DNA of 64,000 nt from a virus, in the IMG/VR virus record IMGVR_UViG_3300025131_000014, positions 26,317 to 90,316 of that record. One strand, given 5' to 3'. Position 1 is the first letter of the stretch, and every line of letters starts with the position of its first letter. The translations under genes and the position numbers were made by a program. A model generated the notes under the pieces. It did not search any database. It worked only from the letters and a program-made list of their open reading frames with translations, and was not told the DNA's origin. Positions 15,001-22,073 of the stretch are shown here, piece by piece.

Positions 15001-17826
15001 TAATTGATTTATCTCTTCACTTTCATTAAGGTTATTTGTTTCATGATTATCTATATCTTCTTTTGTCAGATTACCATCTCCAGTACTTCCTTTCTCAGCA
15101 TCTTTATAGTCTGTTTTTTCTTTAGGTGTAAATTTAGGGGTAACATTTGGATTATCTTTAGGATCTGGAGTATTGTCAGCGGCTGCTTTATTAGTTTTTT
15201 GGACTTTATTAGCTGTATCTTTAGCTGTTTGAGCTCCTTCTTTTTTTGCTGATTCAAGTTTTTCTTTTCTTTGTTTTTCCAGGTATTTTTCCATGGCACC
15301 AGGAACAGTCATTTCATCATATTCTTTTTGAAGTACTTCTATTCCTAATTTCTGTGCTTTAACTAAAGCTTTACCATGTACTATCCCTGTATATTCTTCC
15401 CCTGTAAGTTGAGCAAATTCTTTAAAGCCTTTCATTGCATCAAGAAGTTGTTTACTTTCTCCTTTTTCCCATCCTTCAGTTTTAGACTGGAAAATCTTAT
15501 AGAGTTTATGAACAGCTCCAAGAGATTCAGGATCTAACTCTTTTAATAGAGCATCAGCTTCAACTGGATCTTTTTCAGCTTCTAGTATTTTTGCGGCATA
15601 ATTTTTAAATACATCCATTATTACACCAGCATGCTTTTCAGCATTTTCAGTACCTTTATCTATCTTATCTTGGATGTGTTTAAGAGTTTTAGCTCCTGAT
15701 TCATTTATACGAAGTCCATGTTTTATTCTAACATCTTTTCTAGCTTTTCCTCCATCTTTACGATATGTAGAACCATCTTCAGATCTAGTTTCTTCATGAG
15801 CTGTTAAATCTTTTCGTAACTCAACAAGAGCTTCTTCATTAGAATCCCATTCTGTAAAAACATCCATTAATTCAGAAGAAGTTCCTTCATATCCAGCATT
15901 ATCTAGTCTTTCGCGAAGTTCATGCTCAAACTTAGTTATCTGTTCTTCTATGTCTACTATACTATCTTTAGAACTTCGTATTTGTACTTTTTTCCCAAAA
16001 ACTAAATGAGCATAGCTCATTGTTTCTTGATCTCCCATCCAGTATCTATCTATTGCCTGGTCATAGTCTCCTTGAAGAGTCTTTAAGTCATTTATTTTTT
16101 GTCTGGCTACCTTTTTATAATAAAGCGGGGAATCTTTATTTGTTTCCATTCCTTCTCTTCCTGCATCTGTTTCTCCATCTTCTCCTACATTTGTATCATC
16201 TATACCTTCTATAGCTTCTAGCATAGTAAGATAAACATCAGGAGTTCCATTTTGAAATGCTGAAAAGACTGCTATATTAGAAAGTGCTTGCTGTGCTTTG
16301 GTTATTTTATCCTGATTTCCTTCTGCTACGCCTTCTTCAAGATTAGTATATACTGTACTCAGCTCTTCTCCTTTCTCAATAAGTTGTCCCAATTCTTTTT
16401 GATATGCTTCAGCGATCAGTTCATTTTTAGACTTTAAAGGTTCTAGTCCTTGTTTAGCTCTTTTTATATTCTTATATGTGTGTGCTACATTATCTATTCC
16501 TCCTAAAACCATTGTATTACCCACTCCCCCTAAAAAGCCTAAAGTCATAGCTAAGGTTCCTTCGGGAGATGTAAATGCTTCTGCTATTCTATCTCCAAAT
16601 CCAGTATCTTTTTCCCATGCTTGTAAAGTTCCTAAGTTTTTTCTTCCTGTAAATTCTCCTTCTTTTTGAGATATTTCATTTACTAACTCCTCAGCTGACT
16701 CAAATCCTCCTTCTTTTACAAGTCTTCCCATTTGTTTCCAACCTCCTTGCTTTAGAACTTTAGGTTCAAGTTTTAATCTTTTATACCAGTCTGTAAATGT
16801 TTCTTTGGTTCCGTTATCTAATGTTTTTAAATTAAACTGTTTAAACATCCCACCTTTCATTGCTTTAGTGGATTTAAAAAGTGCTCCTACTGCTGTATAG
16901 TTCAAAGCAGTATTAAACATGTTCATTCTTACTGTAGTAGCAGCAGCATTAGACGCTTCTTTTTGAGCTGTTTCTTTGTCTTTGCCAATTTGAATTCCTT
17001 CCTTATATACAGTGTCATATACATTTACACCTACCATTATTCCTTCTGTATAGGCTAAACTAGCTGCTGTCATTAATTGGGCACCTTGATCGAGTCTTCT
17101 TCCCACAAGACCTGCATTTGCTGCAGCTTTAACTCCAAGTTTTCCTTTAGATACAGCACTAGCTAGATGTTTTGCTCCTGCTTTTAAGCCTGTGCCTACC
17201 CCAAAACCTGTTATACCAAACTCTACAATACTTTCTACAAGTCCTCCAAAGTTATTTATCCACCATGCAGAGTCTGAAGGATCCCACACTTGACTTGGGG
17301 AAGTTCTATATATTGGATCCCAAGCTTTCATTCCTTCGCTTCCTTTTCTCATTGACTCTGATAACCAGTTATCGTAATCTGTGTCGATAATATTCATCAT
17401 TCCTAGGTAGTTCTGATAATCTCCTATATAACCTACTGTTTCAAGAAGCCCCATAGCTATATTAGGGAGTAATTGATAAGTAAACTTTCCTAGTTGTGCT
17501 CCACCGCTTTGCCTTTCTGCCCTTAATCTATTAACTGCTGCTACATCTGGATTTCTAAGGTCTGTTCTAATTGTAGTCATGTAATCTTCATAACTTTCAA
17601 AGTTATCAAGACCTACCATCTTTAAAGTTGTGAGATCATGTCCTTCTGCAGGAGCAGGCAGACCTTTTCTTTTATCATCTCCTATTTGTTTTACTTCACT
17701 AAGAATTGAAGATAGGTTAGACTTTCTTGGACTTTCTGGGGGATTAACTGTTTTTACATTTCCCTGCTTTGGAGTTTCACTTGATAGTCCTGTTTGGACA
17801 TCAATTATTTCTGCGAGTTTAGCCAT
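1..17826 (-). CDS. Giant virion RNA polymerase polyprotein (C-terminus beyond window)
   Basis: A single frame opens at ATG 17826 and stays free of stops to base 1, giving at least 5942 residues. Visible order: Gly/Ala-rich hydrophobic stretches near residues 190-220 and 420-445, which may aid membrane passage; an acidic run near 1506-1521; QMGSDFDVDK with DFDVD at 3090-3094, matching the metal-binding loop of crAss-like virion RNA polymerases (phage phi14:2 gp66); HELTH at 4060-4064 with a likely third zinc ligand E4170; a macro-like phage domain (FGSNPEGRHG, about 4405-4525); NADAR (VEHAYQ at 4589-4594, about 4550-4670); ADP-ribosyltransferase-like (VYRGVS at 4743, then GVSLTP); 2H-like (HST at 5284, HIT at 5334); coiled coil from about 5480. 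Known for the family: the polymerase is packaged, enters with the DNA and transcribes early genes. Its place after three internal virion genes fits ejection. Joint delivery of the other domains is inference. Confidence 0.95.
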   Translation of the reverse strand, partial: MAKLAEIIDVQTGLSSETPKQGNVKTVNPPESPRKSNLSSILSEVKQIGDDKRKGLPAPAEGHDLTTLKMVGLDNFESYEDYMTTIRTDLRNPDVAAVNRLRAERQSGGAQLGKFTYQLLPNIAMGLLETVGYIGDYQNYLGMMNIIDTDYDNWLSESMRKGSEGMKAWDPIYRTSPSQVWDPSDSAWWINNFGGLVESIVEFGITGFGVGTGLKAGAKHLASAVSKGKLGVKAAANAGLVGRRLDQGAQLMTAASLAYTEGIMVGVNVYDTVYKEGIQIGKDKETAQKEASNAAATTVRMNMFNTALNYTAVGALFKSTKAMKGGMFKQFNLKTLDNGTKETFTDWYKRLKLEPKVLKQGGWKQMGRLVKEGGFESAEELVNEISQKEGEFTGRKNLGTLQAWEKDTGFGDRIAEAFTSPEGTLAMTLGFLGGVGNTMVLGGIDNVAHTYKNIKRAKQGLEPLKSKNELIAEAYQKELGQLIEKGEELSTVYTNLEEGVAEGNQDKITKAQQALSNIAVFSAFQNGTPDVYLTMLEAIEGIDDTNVGEDGETDAGREGMETNKDSPLYYKKVARQKINDLKTLQGDYDQAIDRYWMGDQETMSYAHLVFGKKVQIRSSKDSIVDIEEQITKFEHELRERLDNAGYEGTSSELMDVFTEWDSNEEALVELRKDLTAHEETRSEDGSTYRKDGGKARKDVRIKHGLRINESGAKTLKHIQDKIDKGTENAEKHAGVIMDVFKNYAAKILEAEKDPVEADALLKELDPESLGAVHKLYKIFQSKTEGWEKGESKQLLDAMKGFKEFAQLTGEEYTGIVHGKALVKAQKLGIEVLQKEYDEMTVPGAMEKYLEKQRKEKLESAKKEGAQTAKDTANKVQKTNKAAADNTPDPKDNPNVTPKFTPKEKTDYKDAEKGSTGDGNLTKEDIDNHETNNLNESEEINQLTKAETGQEQTGTLKVSSLSMAYLAREFKEVVDDNGDVRTIRTVSTGDQKSSTLHNDIESHTRFQVGDTFTVEVDPAADSVPITSTIINDKGQREEMTFGEWKAKENPTEEEIRMRTPLVIKNKNGEPVAYIHDAGTAYTLKDGKLKVEVDSNGVPLANFVFRRVVNWTGRKLDIDNWAIQTKRLQDFRNAAFDAFEKKEGVEIEIRKKGIGHLIFNKKDEHTGRYKETQLGDVVGPSAKLGVSVNGILMRGESPFEQNSLEYVKNGKDLANGAVYIVLPTPQDKQSFAAYVRAPQLNEIQNLITKGKVAVDGTAYANTIAKAIEIFMLAGHMGAENIGEENEKIVKGIKAMTQIDILNSPDALKEFVQLYVVDHAFTTEDGNAERGERAKTGYGQFHIRTDNEGNLLTVRFTIKDVWAKPMNFLSLEHFHEKKDKLVEALNNSQFAVNYKKLGEDKNITVPILTQKENGEYVIDSIEGKASNNNETTGYETFVKKNLLSKFRGEEVTLSDGTKEWIYFDQPTVEYQQIGVVEQETNQERSDELGVEEDILNELFGPQPDFMEDLEKTKEEEEEEDEDDYGQESGDGGILDGIEGNDDITPLDIWGDSLENVDEMPAKQEPTKKLDELIEKLLPGIKNKDLTGDELIAGSDSVYAYVLNHYDTLANSNKNIKASQLYDYALQRLKEDEGLYKKIVKGLKNGKTFSLEGMKQELEAAKERPGETKKRKEIRIRNIINRFQSKLIKNVAGATDIEANQERAKKFRALINNFDAIQKVVNEKLGRIGIKIQDSGVVEYLYDLEEGVQEEKDETYIEDGITENYSSKAKLRTDSKKTAPWQIRLILSRLSKITGVEKVNGKVKYIKEKNYLGLDTFVNYEDLYNNLLNILVGTPEDFNSIVRVLKEYALDTGNAQIGALVNYLMHLDKDKNVKNPNQLKSQFVIAFPSKAEVTRVVAQFTPNRNVDGSNKGSKILTFSGDTQNDVNLLVEKWQQNLLSNMEENGLIDLIGGKAYISKDKAKAIYDEYVRLSNEALQSLRQKKGEEYDAQKAQIEVAAKTQEILQLLGIELSAKTALKLVMSPKTTLGRLNQIGGTIDSPTALLHSGGQGRFIKHLFETLLVKPTVIRGSLVLYKGQEYTVKEVKGDKVKLVSHWIAKKNVEPVISFESKNPFRDLTEGQIARIRALAKADVKIGGVSMGTGTRDVTNQLLYKYSDLSKFTEQAKVLLLADSYEPKEKESQPQEIERAAQYVNTLSKMAFQWNSEWLGAFNRLTLGEKITPDMLPPGLNEQEKQIITDIYNKRQGRYINGQSLRNTFRVEIADGISHGIRRGTAAALEQMTPKEMEIYKIGLFQNHGNQTRAKYLYMTPSEHTVIPIIHALRKQVKIAWNEVKDVEEIAGLEEEALDALYDIYEAEMLRIKSFQTLSEKERNKVNSYKDGGDKFIMFPFLNKEQLEENQSDITTSIWDGEGNIIIPLGEEQKASIKSVIARNIIAAINEQVKDWQTMGMFKRTSKEKNGQITYIWEMTGFSEKYMNSLNNRETLGGNTNTPGFTVDTINRRKIKAAAADYVVNYMFAHKEMFQVMSGDPAFYYKKAKKGTFQDTLINTFANLNKRLSEVRASGTKGYWHNPAIINSSVHHRRANHFNIVIANDRDVASKNLAQMTAMSKKLGKAYGANTGFESTDAQMLTTMGEYLTDLMAYGKISDTDFQVLTDKYEKQLAALKKIIAAKKAGDKTAETQARGELEKSKYTDMEMKDVILQPLKPVYTGFKMEQTTRAAITMYLKTSAFPLVPQVVEGLEIENVLLGLEDAGGDALIYVSGVKTGAQGVETIFDKEGNMLSDLKFKNVLSLDRSGYKIQQENPYKGAKEVIREATQGQKMLFENLFGKSKNGTDFDYLRTKFGEVQIKILEKKYNEFLTSVKAVKVKKEIEVEPDVWKEVETIQITDLRKLRKILVEEAMDRGYPLNDLMALGLTDGYTQFELPLGFHMSSFRMEPLVLSLIKNKILKSTLPGNAYIQGSNVGFKGVRGFNELSNSHKSDIVWTPGYNPEDGLNYMLTKDNKVQKAQILVPWTVKDGNGKILRISDYTKKDENGKVVFDSDKVSGDVLDLFGFRIPFQGHSSMAGFEIVGFLPEYMGDLAIVPDEIVTQMGSDFDVDKLRTYKYWTWVTKDGRIVKYASKEHAEDLLIKKEEKRKKAEEEGKTIDEAIKNIDELEAELRESMKGLQNQVIEIYNEVMSTPEAVIKGLTPLDEGKIRIGEIGLELEALKNKNEALPNFITPKAQRDFFFINKDGQTGMGVFSLFNTYLALAQTVDTQFKQVITDPENSKRKLLVPLQIKFKSDDGKEIYEGNKVSDVKLVSRKGTKNDVSSGFQSASMDNGNDQDLHKLNMSGSTFGIALAMISQGFDERYVGTFANQEAVHMWVKAYTTKISKVTEDIIMGRVKASEEAFNEVKEMIKKNGQITEDTDKLYPQDYLDDTFSLKEMKEMIGTAPENKGDNYWNDQLKILEALNVIQTMGEDISAAQNVTNTNQPLRHPGKTMLNALELKQKLVDVMDGEGITYLKGTEQIIGELNQQPNGDVFIFNPNGLIGASAMYGEVLATQLFKELYPYESPVFMQATNSIGELGGIASMNIDRKAEIFTDLKQYLNSLVFDQLFPDESLEDLRKRLLYDEVKERKEEEGKTTIVLARNSLARRVKALQQTEWGKRSKLLKRLYPRLSEDIGNTPSRLEYMASGNEKIEEPDLVREFFAWSQTDQKVPYTDGAEATVSLKKLAYDLIKYTYATGGTQSPRNFFRLIPYPVMMDLGYPEAIRSVASNVALLDTFILGQPLTNPFYYKNPTNFTRQYFQHKPYRTTKISSFDKKNQIKGKEYIKLKGTTAGQSIDGEIPTENEKFITTIEGLGNLGPGKFYAHFLSFRNNETNRWELYEKMGEEKEEGTLGYTVYRRISTLGTRQESEYNPNDPIAISLNTENLPEEIVELSGENTIPPPNTFNSGLKLVGDNLGKDPSEDPSITEVTKGIKNQKEQIIEMLEDIRFNSNSDYHKKMATAYKEVIETLPQNIKVTIKINGTKGPISSGVFRSSFNDQGEYTLAEVSFKREDTGWTSELAPENQRYLEETIIIHELTHFLTLAAINQVRKGIASPETKKIVNQLIKLATHTKDALIAASPDTRVLQGEDTTEEVVTLAQLFGKDGVTEADFIRVKEKSINNQTLTWAESTYIYPLVSINHPVNEFTAGISASKGLRTFMLSHKIPKGYEEGKNIWEKLLSLLADLVGSLKKDNPLAETFEDKSLYEAALNQTLNLVGAQKEFYKDAADIVEDSEFVDRVVTPDLYLGTYPEKTIKNIWDNTYQLKINLRSGLHGKARIERYGQAERDGGVGAVGGTGRTGKFYDAIPLTLEELEAYNNILRDTGYQGGEKEFKERMIEFQRAIADRLNKEYGFNDPTIVPEDSDIEVKEEVAQYYEGDITPEENTIFVFGSNPEGRHGAGAAKKAKDKFGAKYGQGEGLQGNAYALPTKDLRVKENKGLKSISPQQITESIKSLYETARANPNKQFKVAYRNTTKASLNGYTGLEMIDMFNAAGPIPSNIIFSKEWFNTGKLNIGPAQQTSEVEKKGTINVYWGQAESEYSTKILSNLAPREFTWKGREYGSVEHAYQSNKSGTFDQATYNKYVGIGGYGKKIRGKGTVAQMKKTDSLGLMKQLVVESFKQNSNSEAAKKLMQYESFTHNTNQLIDQAFLEGLILAQQELESTQPTQQSSGVKGVKVKKTENIKKGDIEEVPAITEEEKQVRYNQNPKEIAQKQKKVYRGVSLESQYKIDKNGDLTIFAQDNFGGKTTGVSLTPYLDTALDYATRSKSGTSKRVADKGKIIEITDEEIIKQLKFEAWDEIVSKKEIKIKKGKYTIKEYKYEKDKDLVQYERVIGDYVKGKLKEYKDMSIESLIAAKFNNEAQGEIIEHRGTWDEGVGRAAPGASQMIVEEFGGQPDLSVGRIIIDALIAKKFKEEFDSDNKKLEEYLKTKGTEYDGKFIPGEYFQNAYIPSGSWIHYTELAPKYKSSEDIEKPISRLNKYLDMTKRAEEWDSVYDPTPKDTLLNKTYTNAEGQRIEERLPKEIEVTDKYGEKITLKTEYVLIAAENKNKFQLNVGNIISALPIYKEPKEKWPTEWEALLTHIDEFYGEGMYTYMRTFSSLGRANKTPVNKQIVDILEWPEVGAVSDAFDYMDAVLAEYLDREREAGETIKNPITLEQWATKELNKNVTYKNLDQGILPFKELKADDPISDAGIDGNMMGDDFLDAAWGKDDMPKKEAPISLGELKKDALYAAVFISKKVHKTLLETFPAKHKNVHMHHSTIQFMPDQDLINSLPYTQEIPLTVIATVEDEKGQALIIENPQSKVKHPHITVSTIEGVGPKYSNELIKKAIKEGTVNKLATPIVVTGKIGIATKKGEVFYAQKPKAKEVPIRNLSLYNIEKGYGLLNRHGGKKLFTLITTANSRAEQIEAENPGVTAKVFPDSNRGYIIVVTDERPEGDYSTDAMPQKQRKKKRELDSATQIIINSLNNQIKNLERSITRASSLENKGEDPVAPLEARIAKIKEQRDDLLREQTSVETLKIAKEQLDWADKVLHKGGNLSELDSVIKIIKSWKGVMNRVTRETQFHGYNFGDIASQLQDLETRWTHGAREIIGKMVNSSAGLDLAMKDIFGPQFDTGAFAAQTRGAFSSQVPIVRIVDKWLQQAIIKASNEFEGHVKDINVAIEKLNIGPGNIKEKFDKLAQKDENGELTGNLLSRINRSYFQKLWEKRNHINSVKGVGPSNAAYKKHMLWQKENIVAIDIGMLIDGKEIYDPRKTDLGIEQAPTTAQQRKEYREQLIEKLVDGNEERREVATEMIDALLTEQKTLFNKFVENRTEIIEDLKVISVDKDGNFDLRAYEAARDKWDVQNSPFIYNELFNSLTSGGKIPSGAVLKYNFASRYVPSVPAAKHWNKEFEEVMKVPELKEFYDFYVNSMEKF

Positions 17827-17835
17827 TTAGTTCTA

Positions 17836-20160
17836 TTATTGTATTTTTATAAAGCGATCACTAATAGGATCATATCCTGTTCCTGTTTGAGCTGCTCTTT
17901 GCTCTTTCCACATTAACCAAGCTATTTTAGTTAATCCATCTGCATCTAAATCATCTTCTTGGGTTTCATCTGTTATCAGTTGTCCTTCTGGAGTAACTGT
18001 TGTTAGTTTTACAGGTTCCCAGTTACCTGGAGAAGCTTCATGCAATAATGTATAGTGGATCTTTCTGTTAGGTGCTATTGCATGTAGTCTTAATTTTTGT
18101 TCATACCCTGGAACAGTATTTACAATTCCTTCATTTCCTGCACTTTTTATTCTTGCCACTACACTTGGAGTTTGTAGTAGTCCTGTTGCTTCTAAGTTTT
18201 TCTTTATGGGATTAGCAGCAACTCTTTCTCCAAGTCTTATTTGTGATGAATTTTTATTCATTTGTCCAGCAGTTATTACTGATTCTGAAAGTAATCTGGA
18301 TTCTTCATCTGTTTCAGCAAGATATTCAAAAGGTTTGCTTATTACTTCTTTTCCATCTTTATCATAAGCACTTATCCACATTACAGGATTACCATTTGCA
18401 CTTGCTCCATCTGTAAAGTCTACTCTTATCTTACTTCGATCAACCTTAGTACCTCCATCGGTTTTAGCTTCTAAGAAATCTCCTAATGTTTCTCCCCCTT
18501 CCAATGATTTGAATATAGTTGCACTACTTTGTGCATTATCTTGAATCAAGTCTCTCATTCTTCCTAGTTTAGAGGCAGATGAAGGATTTATAATTGTTAC
18601 ATTAGAAGCAAGTCCTTCTTCTTCCATTGCAAAATCTCCAAAGTCTGAAACTACTTCATCATATAGCATTTGCATTTGGAAACGAGCATCTGCGTGTCCA
18701 AATTGTCCTTCTCCTGTGCCTTCTCCAGGATATACTTGTTTTCTTCCCCATGGAGTTGCAATTCCTCCTGTAGGATTTCTAAAGCCTAAAAAGTCAGTAA
18801 CTGTGTCCCATACAGATCCTGCGGCACTTGAAGGATCGATTTTAAATTTATTTTGAACTATTGCCTCTTCTAAATCTCTAGCATTATTGATCTGTATTAC
18901 TTGTTTCTTTCCATTTTCATCTTCAAAAGTCATTTGTCCATCATTTCCTATCCATTTATCAACTTTAAGATCAGCATACTTATCATACCAGTAATCAGGA
19001 TTTTTAGCTCTTTGGGCTTCACTTACTCCCTGTAAAAATTGGTCAGTTTGTTGTAATTGTTGTATTAGTCCTTCATACTCATTATAGAGTTCTCTTGCTC
19101 CTATATTATCTTGATTATCTCTTTTCCATTTTGCGATATCAGCACTCTTATTATCTAAATCAAGTCCCGCTTCTTTTAACTTGTTTTTTGTTTGTCTTAA
19201 TAGAAGGTCATTTGATCTTCTTGTATTAAAAGCTGTTGATACATCTGTTCCTGATATTTTATGTATGGGTGAAGTAGCCATAGTCATCTCACCTGCTCCT
19301 TTTATTCTTTCTGCATAATCTGGATCTGCACCTACATTTCCTATTTCTCTATCATTTCTTGTAAAAGGAGCTGCAATATCCTGAGATCTTCCTACTACAT
19401 ATTCTTCAAATGTGTCAAGACTTTCAGGCATTTCTTTTCCTGCTCGAGCATGTTGATCTTTTGCAACTAAGTACTCATCTTCAAGTGCAGCTCTTGCCAT
19501 TGAAGACATTCCTGAATACATTGCGTCTCTTACTCTTGCAAGACTTGTATCAGTTTTCTTTATAGTATATCTGTATTTACCGTCTTCTTGTATTTCTCCT
19601 GTTCTTATATAAGGTTTTATTTTATCTCCTATATCTCTTAGTTCTTTTTGATAGTCATAATAGCCTGATACTCCTGACCAGGTAGCATCTCTATCATATT
19701 CACCTTTTTTATTATAATCTCTTATACTATGATCGAAGAAATAGCTTTGTTCAGGAGTAATTTTTCCATTCTTTTTCTTCATTTCTTTAAGCTCTTTCAA
19801 TGCTGATTGGTATTGTCCATATCTTTGAGTAATGGCTTGTACGTCTTCGTCTCTTGCAAATCCAGTTATATAATTATTGATATCGTTAATAGCATCTCCT
19901 TTAGTAAGATCTTCTTGGGACATTGTTTGGACAAATTTATTAAATTCTTCCATTTTTTCTGCTCTTAACTTTTCATCTGGTCCAGCTCCAGGAGTAGCTT
20001 GGAACATTTCATCCATTTTTGCTTCAGAATCTCTTAAGGTCTTTATAGATTGTGCTTGTCGTTGCTCTTTCATTTGCATAGCCTGAAAAAGCTCCTGGAA
20101 AGGGAGCTTGTAACTATAGTCAATGATAGGTGCTACTGGATGTCTGTAATATCTTCCCAT
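17836..20160 (-). CDS. Internal virion (cargo/ejection) protein, 774 aa
   Basis: The protein is hydrophilic and rich in charged helices. It has no signal peptide or membrane segment and no enzymatic motif I recognise. Its N-terminus begins MGRYYRHPVAPI, and residues 30-200 look mostly helical. The start codon shares one base with the stop of the upstream 637-residue gene, and the giant polymerase gene starts 9 bases after its stop, so the three are probably translated as one unit. In crAss-like phages the genes beside the virion polymerase encode cargo proteins stored in the capsid or tail and ejected with DNA. That role is inferred here from position, size and composition. Confidence 0.7.
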   Translation of the reverse strand: MGRYYRHPVAPIIDYSYKLPFQELFQAMQMKEQRQAQSIKTLRDSEAKMDEMFQATPGAGPDEKLRAEKMEEFNKFVQTMSQEDLTKGDAINDINNYITGFARDEDVQAITQRYGQYQSALKELKEMKKKNGKITPEQSYFFDHSIRDYNKKGEYDRDATWSGVSGYYDYQKELRDIGDKIKPYIRTGEIQEDGKYRYTIKKTDTSLARVRDAMYSGMSSMARAALEDEYLVAKDQHARAGKEMPESLDTFEEYVVGRSQDIAAPFTRNDREIGNVGADPDYAERIKGAGEMTMATSPIHKISGTDVSTAFNTRRSNDLLLRQTKNKLKEAGLDLDNKSADIAKWKRDNQDNIGARELYNEYEGLIQQLQQTDQFLQGVSEAQRAKNPDYWYDKYADLKVDKWIGNDGQMTFEDENGKKQVIQINNARDLEEAIVQNKFKIDPSSAAGSVWDTVTDFLGFRNPTGGIATPWGRKQVYPGEGTGEGQFGHADARFQMQMLYDEVVSDFGDFAMEEEGLASNVTIINPSSASKLGRMRDLIQDNAQSSATIFKSLEGGETLGDFLEAKTDGGTKVDRSKIRVDFTDGASANGNPVMWISAYDKDGKEVISKPFEYLAETDEESRLLSESVITAGQMNKNSSQIRLGERVAANPIKKNLEATGLLQTPSVVARIKSAGNEGIVNTVPGYEQKLRLHAIAPNRKIHYTLLHEASPGNWEPVKLTTVTPEGQLITDETQEDDLDADGLTKIAWLMWKEQRAAQTGTGYDPISDRFIKIQ

Positions 20161-22073
20161 TATGGTCCTGTTTTCTTTTTTGCTTCTTTTTCCTTTTTCT
20201 TTTTATAAGCTTCCCATTTACTTTCAAGAAATAGATTCATTGTTCCTTCGTCATTTTCTAGGAACTTAAAGTAAGAACCCATATCTCTAAGAGCAGCTAA
20301 TTGTTGGTCTCTGAATTTTTTCATATTAGCTCCTTGGGAAATACTAGCTCCATAGTTAGTTAAATTTTGACCCTCTTGGGCAAGACCTGTAAGATAAGAA
20401 TCTTTATCTCTTTGATACCAATCTTGAACTTGCATTGCTCCTTGAGCATCTGCCATATCTCCTCTTAAAGCTAATTGAGCTTGTTTTCCTTTTATATCCC
20501 CATAGAGTCTTTCCCACATGTTTCTATTTTTGATTAAGCCCTCATCAGTTAGTCTTTGGGCTCCTAGAGAAGCTGCATATCTTTGTGCCCAAGAGTTTGA
20601 AGTGTCTCTAGCTACTTTTCGTGCTAAGTTCCCTTGTGCTTTAATCTGTGCAGCTGTTTGTTCTATGCCTGATCTAGAAGTTTTTAGTTGCTCTCTTAAG
20701 TGTTCATCTGCTCTGTTTCCTATTCCTGAGAAAGCATTAGTGGCATTTTGTGGTTTATTAGACAGGGCGGCAGCTATTCCGCCAAGTCTACCTGCGGCTC
20801 CTGTCGCCAAACCAATTTTTTCTCCTGAAGTCATTTTTGAGTTTACATCTTGTAAACCTCCAAATATATTTTCATCGTCTTCTGGAATTTCTTCGTCTGT
20901 AATTACTTCTTCTTCTCCTCCTTCATCTATAACTTCTTCAGCAATTTCTTCTTCTCCTTCTTCAGGAAGTGCTATTTCTTCTTCTATAGCTTCTTCTTGG
21001 ATTGCTGGCCAATTATCAGATTGCCCTTGTTCATCCCATAGAGTAAAATTGTCTTTGTCTATGAGTGCTATAGCTTTTTCATGTTGTTTACCATATTTTT
21101 TATCATATCCGCCTCCTGCTTTTATTATCTTATCTAGTTGAGGATGTTGTTTTATATAGTTATAGAGTTCATTCCATTCTATCTTTTTTCCTGCTAGAGC
21201 CATTTCATTATTTGCAGCTTTTAGGTAATTTAATAGAAACTGAGATGCGTCATCACCAGAGTTATTCCATATTTCTTCTGCTTTCCTACCTGAAGCATCA
21301 TTTGTAAACTTTATATCTCCTGATGCTACATCAAATTTTTCTATCCCTTTCATTGTTTTAATAATAGGGTTTCCTCCTTTATCTTTCTCATAAGACAAAA
21401 CAGGTTCTACCCATGTTCCTGTACTTGGAACAATTGTTCCGTCAGGCATTAATCTAAATGAAGTTACATCTTTATTATATCCTGGTTTTTTCTTGCCGCT
21501 CTTCTCTACTATATTTAGTGGAACATTTCTTCGACCTCTTGCTCTTTCAGCATCTGTAAATCCTCTATTATCAATAGGAGCTTCGGTATTAGTCTGATTA
21601 TTACTTCCTGGAAAATTGAGGAGTGGAGACAATAAGATGGGATTTGGATCATAAGTTCCTCCTTGATTAGTCTGCTCTGGATCTGGCTGTCCTGAAAAAT
21701 CTGTATAATTTTGATTTAATACTGGAGGAAGCATATTGTTCTGAAAAGTACTATCTGGATCTCCTACTGGATTAGACTGTTGGTACGTTTTTATTAAACT
21801 TCTAGCAATAGCTCCTTTTCCATAATTCTTTTTGTACATATCCATTTGTCTGGAAGATAGTTTTTTAACCTTTCCTCCCATTCTGTACTCTCCTTTCTTA
21901 TTGATCTTTCGTTTGCTCTTTACAACTTCATGTAATTCAGCAGGTTCTGTAATATCGCGCATAGCATTTCTGGTCTTAATGTTCATTTTAAGAGCTTCTT
22001 TAGCTATCTTGAGTTTTTCAAGATCTCTTATGAGTGTTTGAACCTTTGTTCCCATTCTTGATTTACTATCCAT
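20160..22073 (-). CDS. Internal virion protein with acidic centre, 637 aa
   Basis: The N-terminal part is basic and contains a GGKVKKL segment similar to linkers in the 45-52 kb polyprotein. A very acidic stretch of Glu runs follows around residues 370-410. A short Gly/Ala-rich hydrophobic patch (near 425-445) comes next, then a long helical, Gln/Ala-rich C-terminal half ending in a Lys-rich tail. This basic-acidic-helical build resembles podovirus internal proteins, but I see no catalytic motif. It overlaps each neighbour by one base, which implies coupled translation with two other virion cargo candidates. A structural or ejection role is inference from context. Confidence 0.65.
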   Translation of the reverse strand: MDSKSRMGTKVQTLIRDLEKLKIAKEALKMNIKTRNAMRDITEPAELHEVVKSKRKINKKGEYRMGGKVKKLSSRQMDMYKKNYGKGAIARSLIKTYQQSNPVGDPDSTFQNNMLPPVLNQNYTDFSGQPDPEQTNQGGTYDPNPILLSPLLNFPGSNNQTNTEAPIDNRGFTDAERARGRRNVPLNIVEKSGKKKPGYNKDVTSFRLMPDGTIVPSTGTWVEPVLSYEKDKGGNPIIKTMKGIEKFDVASGDIKFTNDASGRKAEEIWNNSGDDASQFLLNYLKAANNEMALAGKKIEWNELYNYIKQHPQLDKIIKAGGGYDKKYGKQHEKAIALIDKDNFTLWDEQGQSDNWPAIQEEAIEEEIALPEEGEEEIAEEVIDEGGEEEVITDEEIPEDDENIFGGLQDVNSKMTSGEKIGLATGAAGRLGGIAAALSNKPQNATNAFSGIGNRADEHLREQLKTSRSGIEQTAAQIKAQGNLARKVARDTSNSWAQRYAASLGAQRLTDEGLIKNRNMWERLYGDIKGKQAQLALRGDMADAQGAMQVQDWYQRDKDSYLTGLAQEGQNLTNYGASISQGANMKKFRDQQLAALRDMGSYFKFLENDEGTMNLFLESKWEAYKKKKEKEAKKKTGP

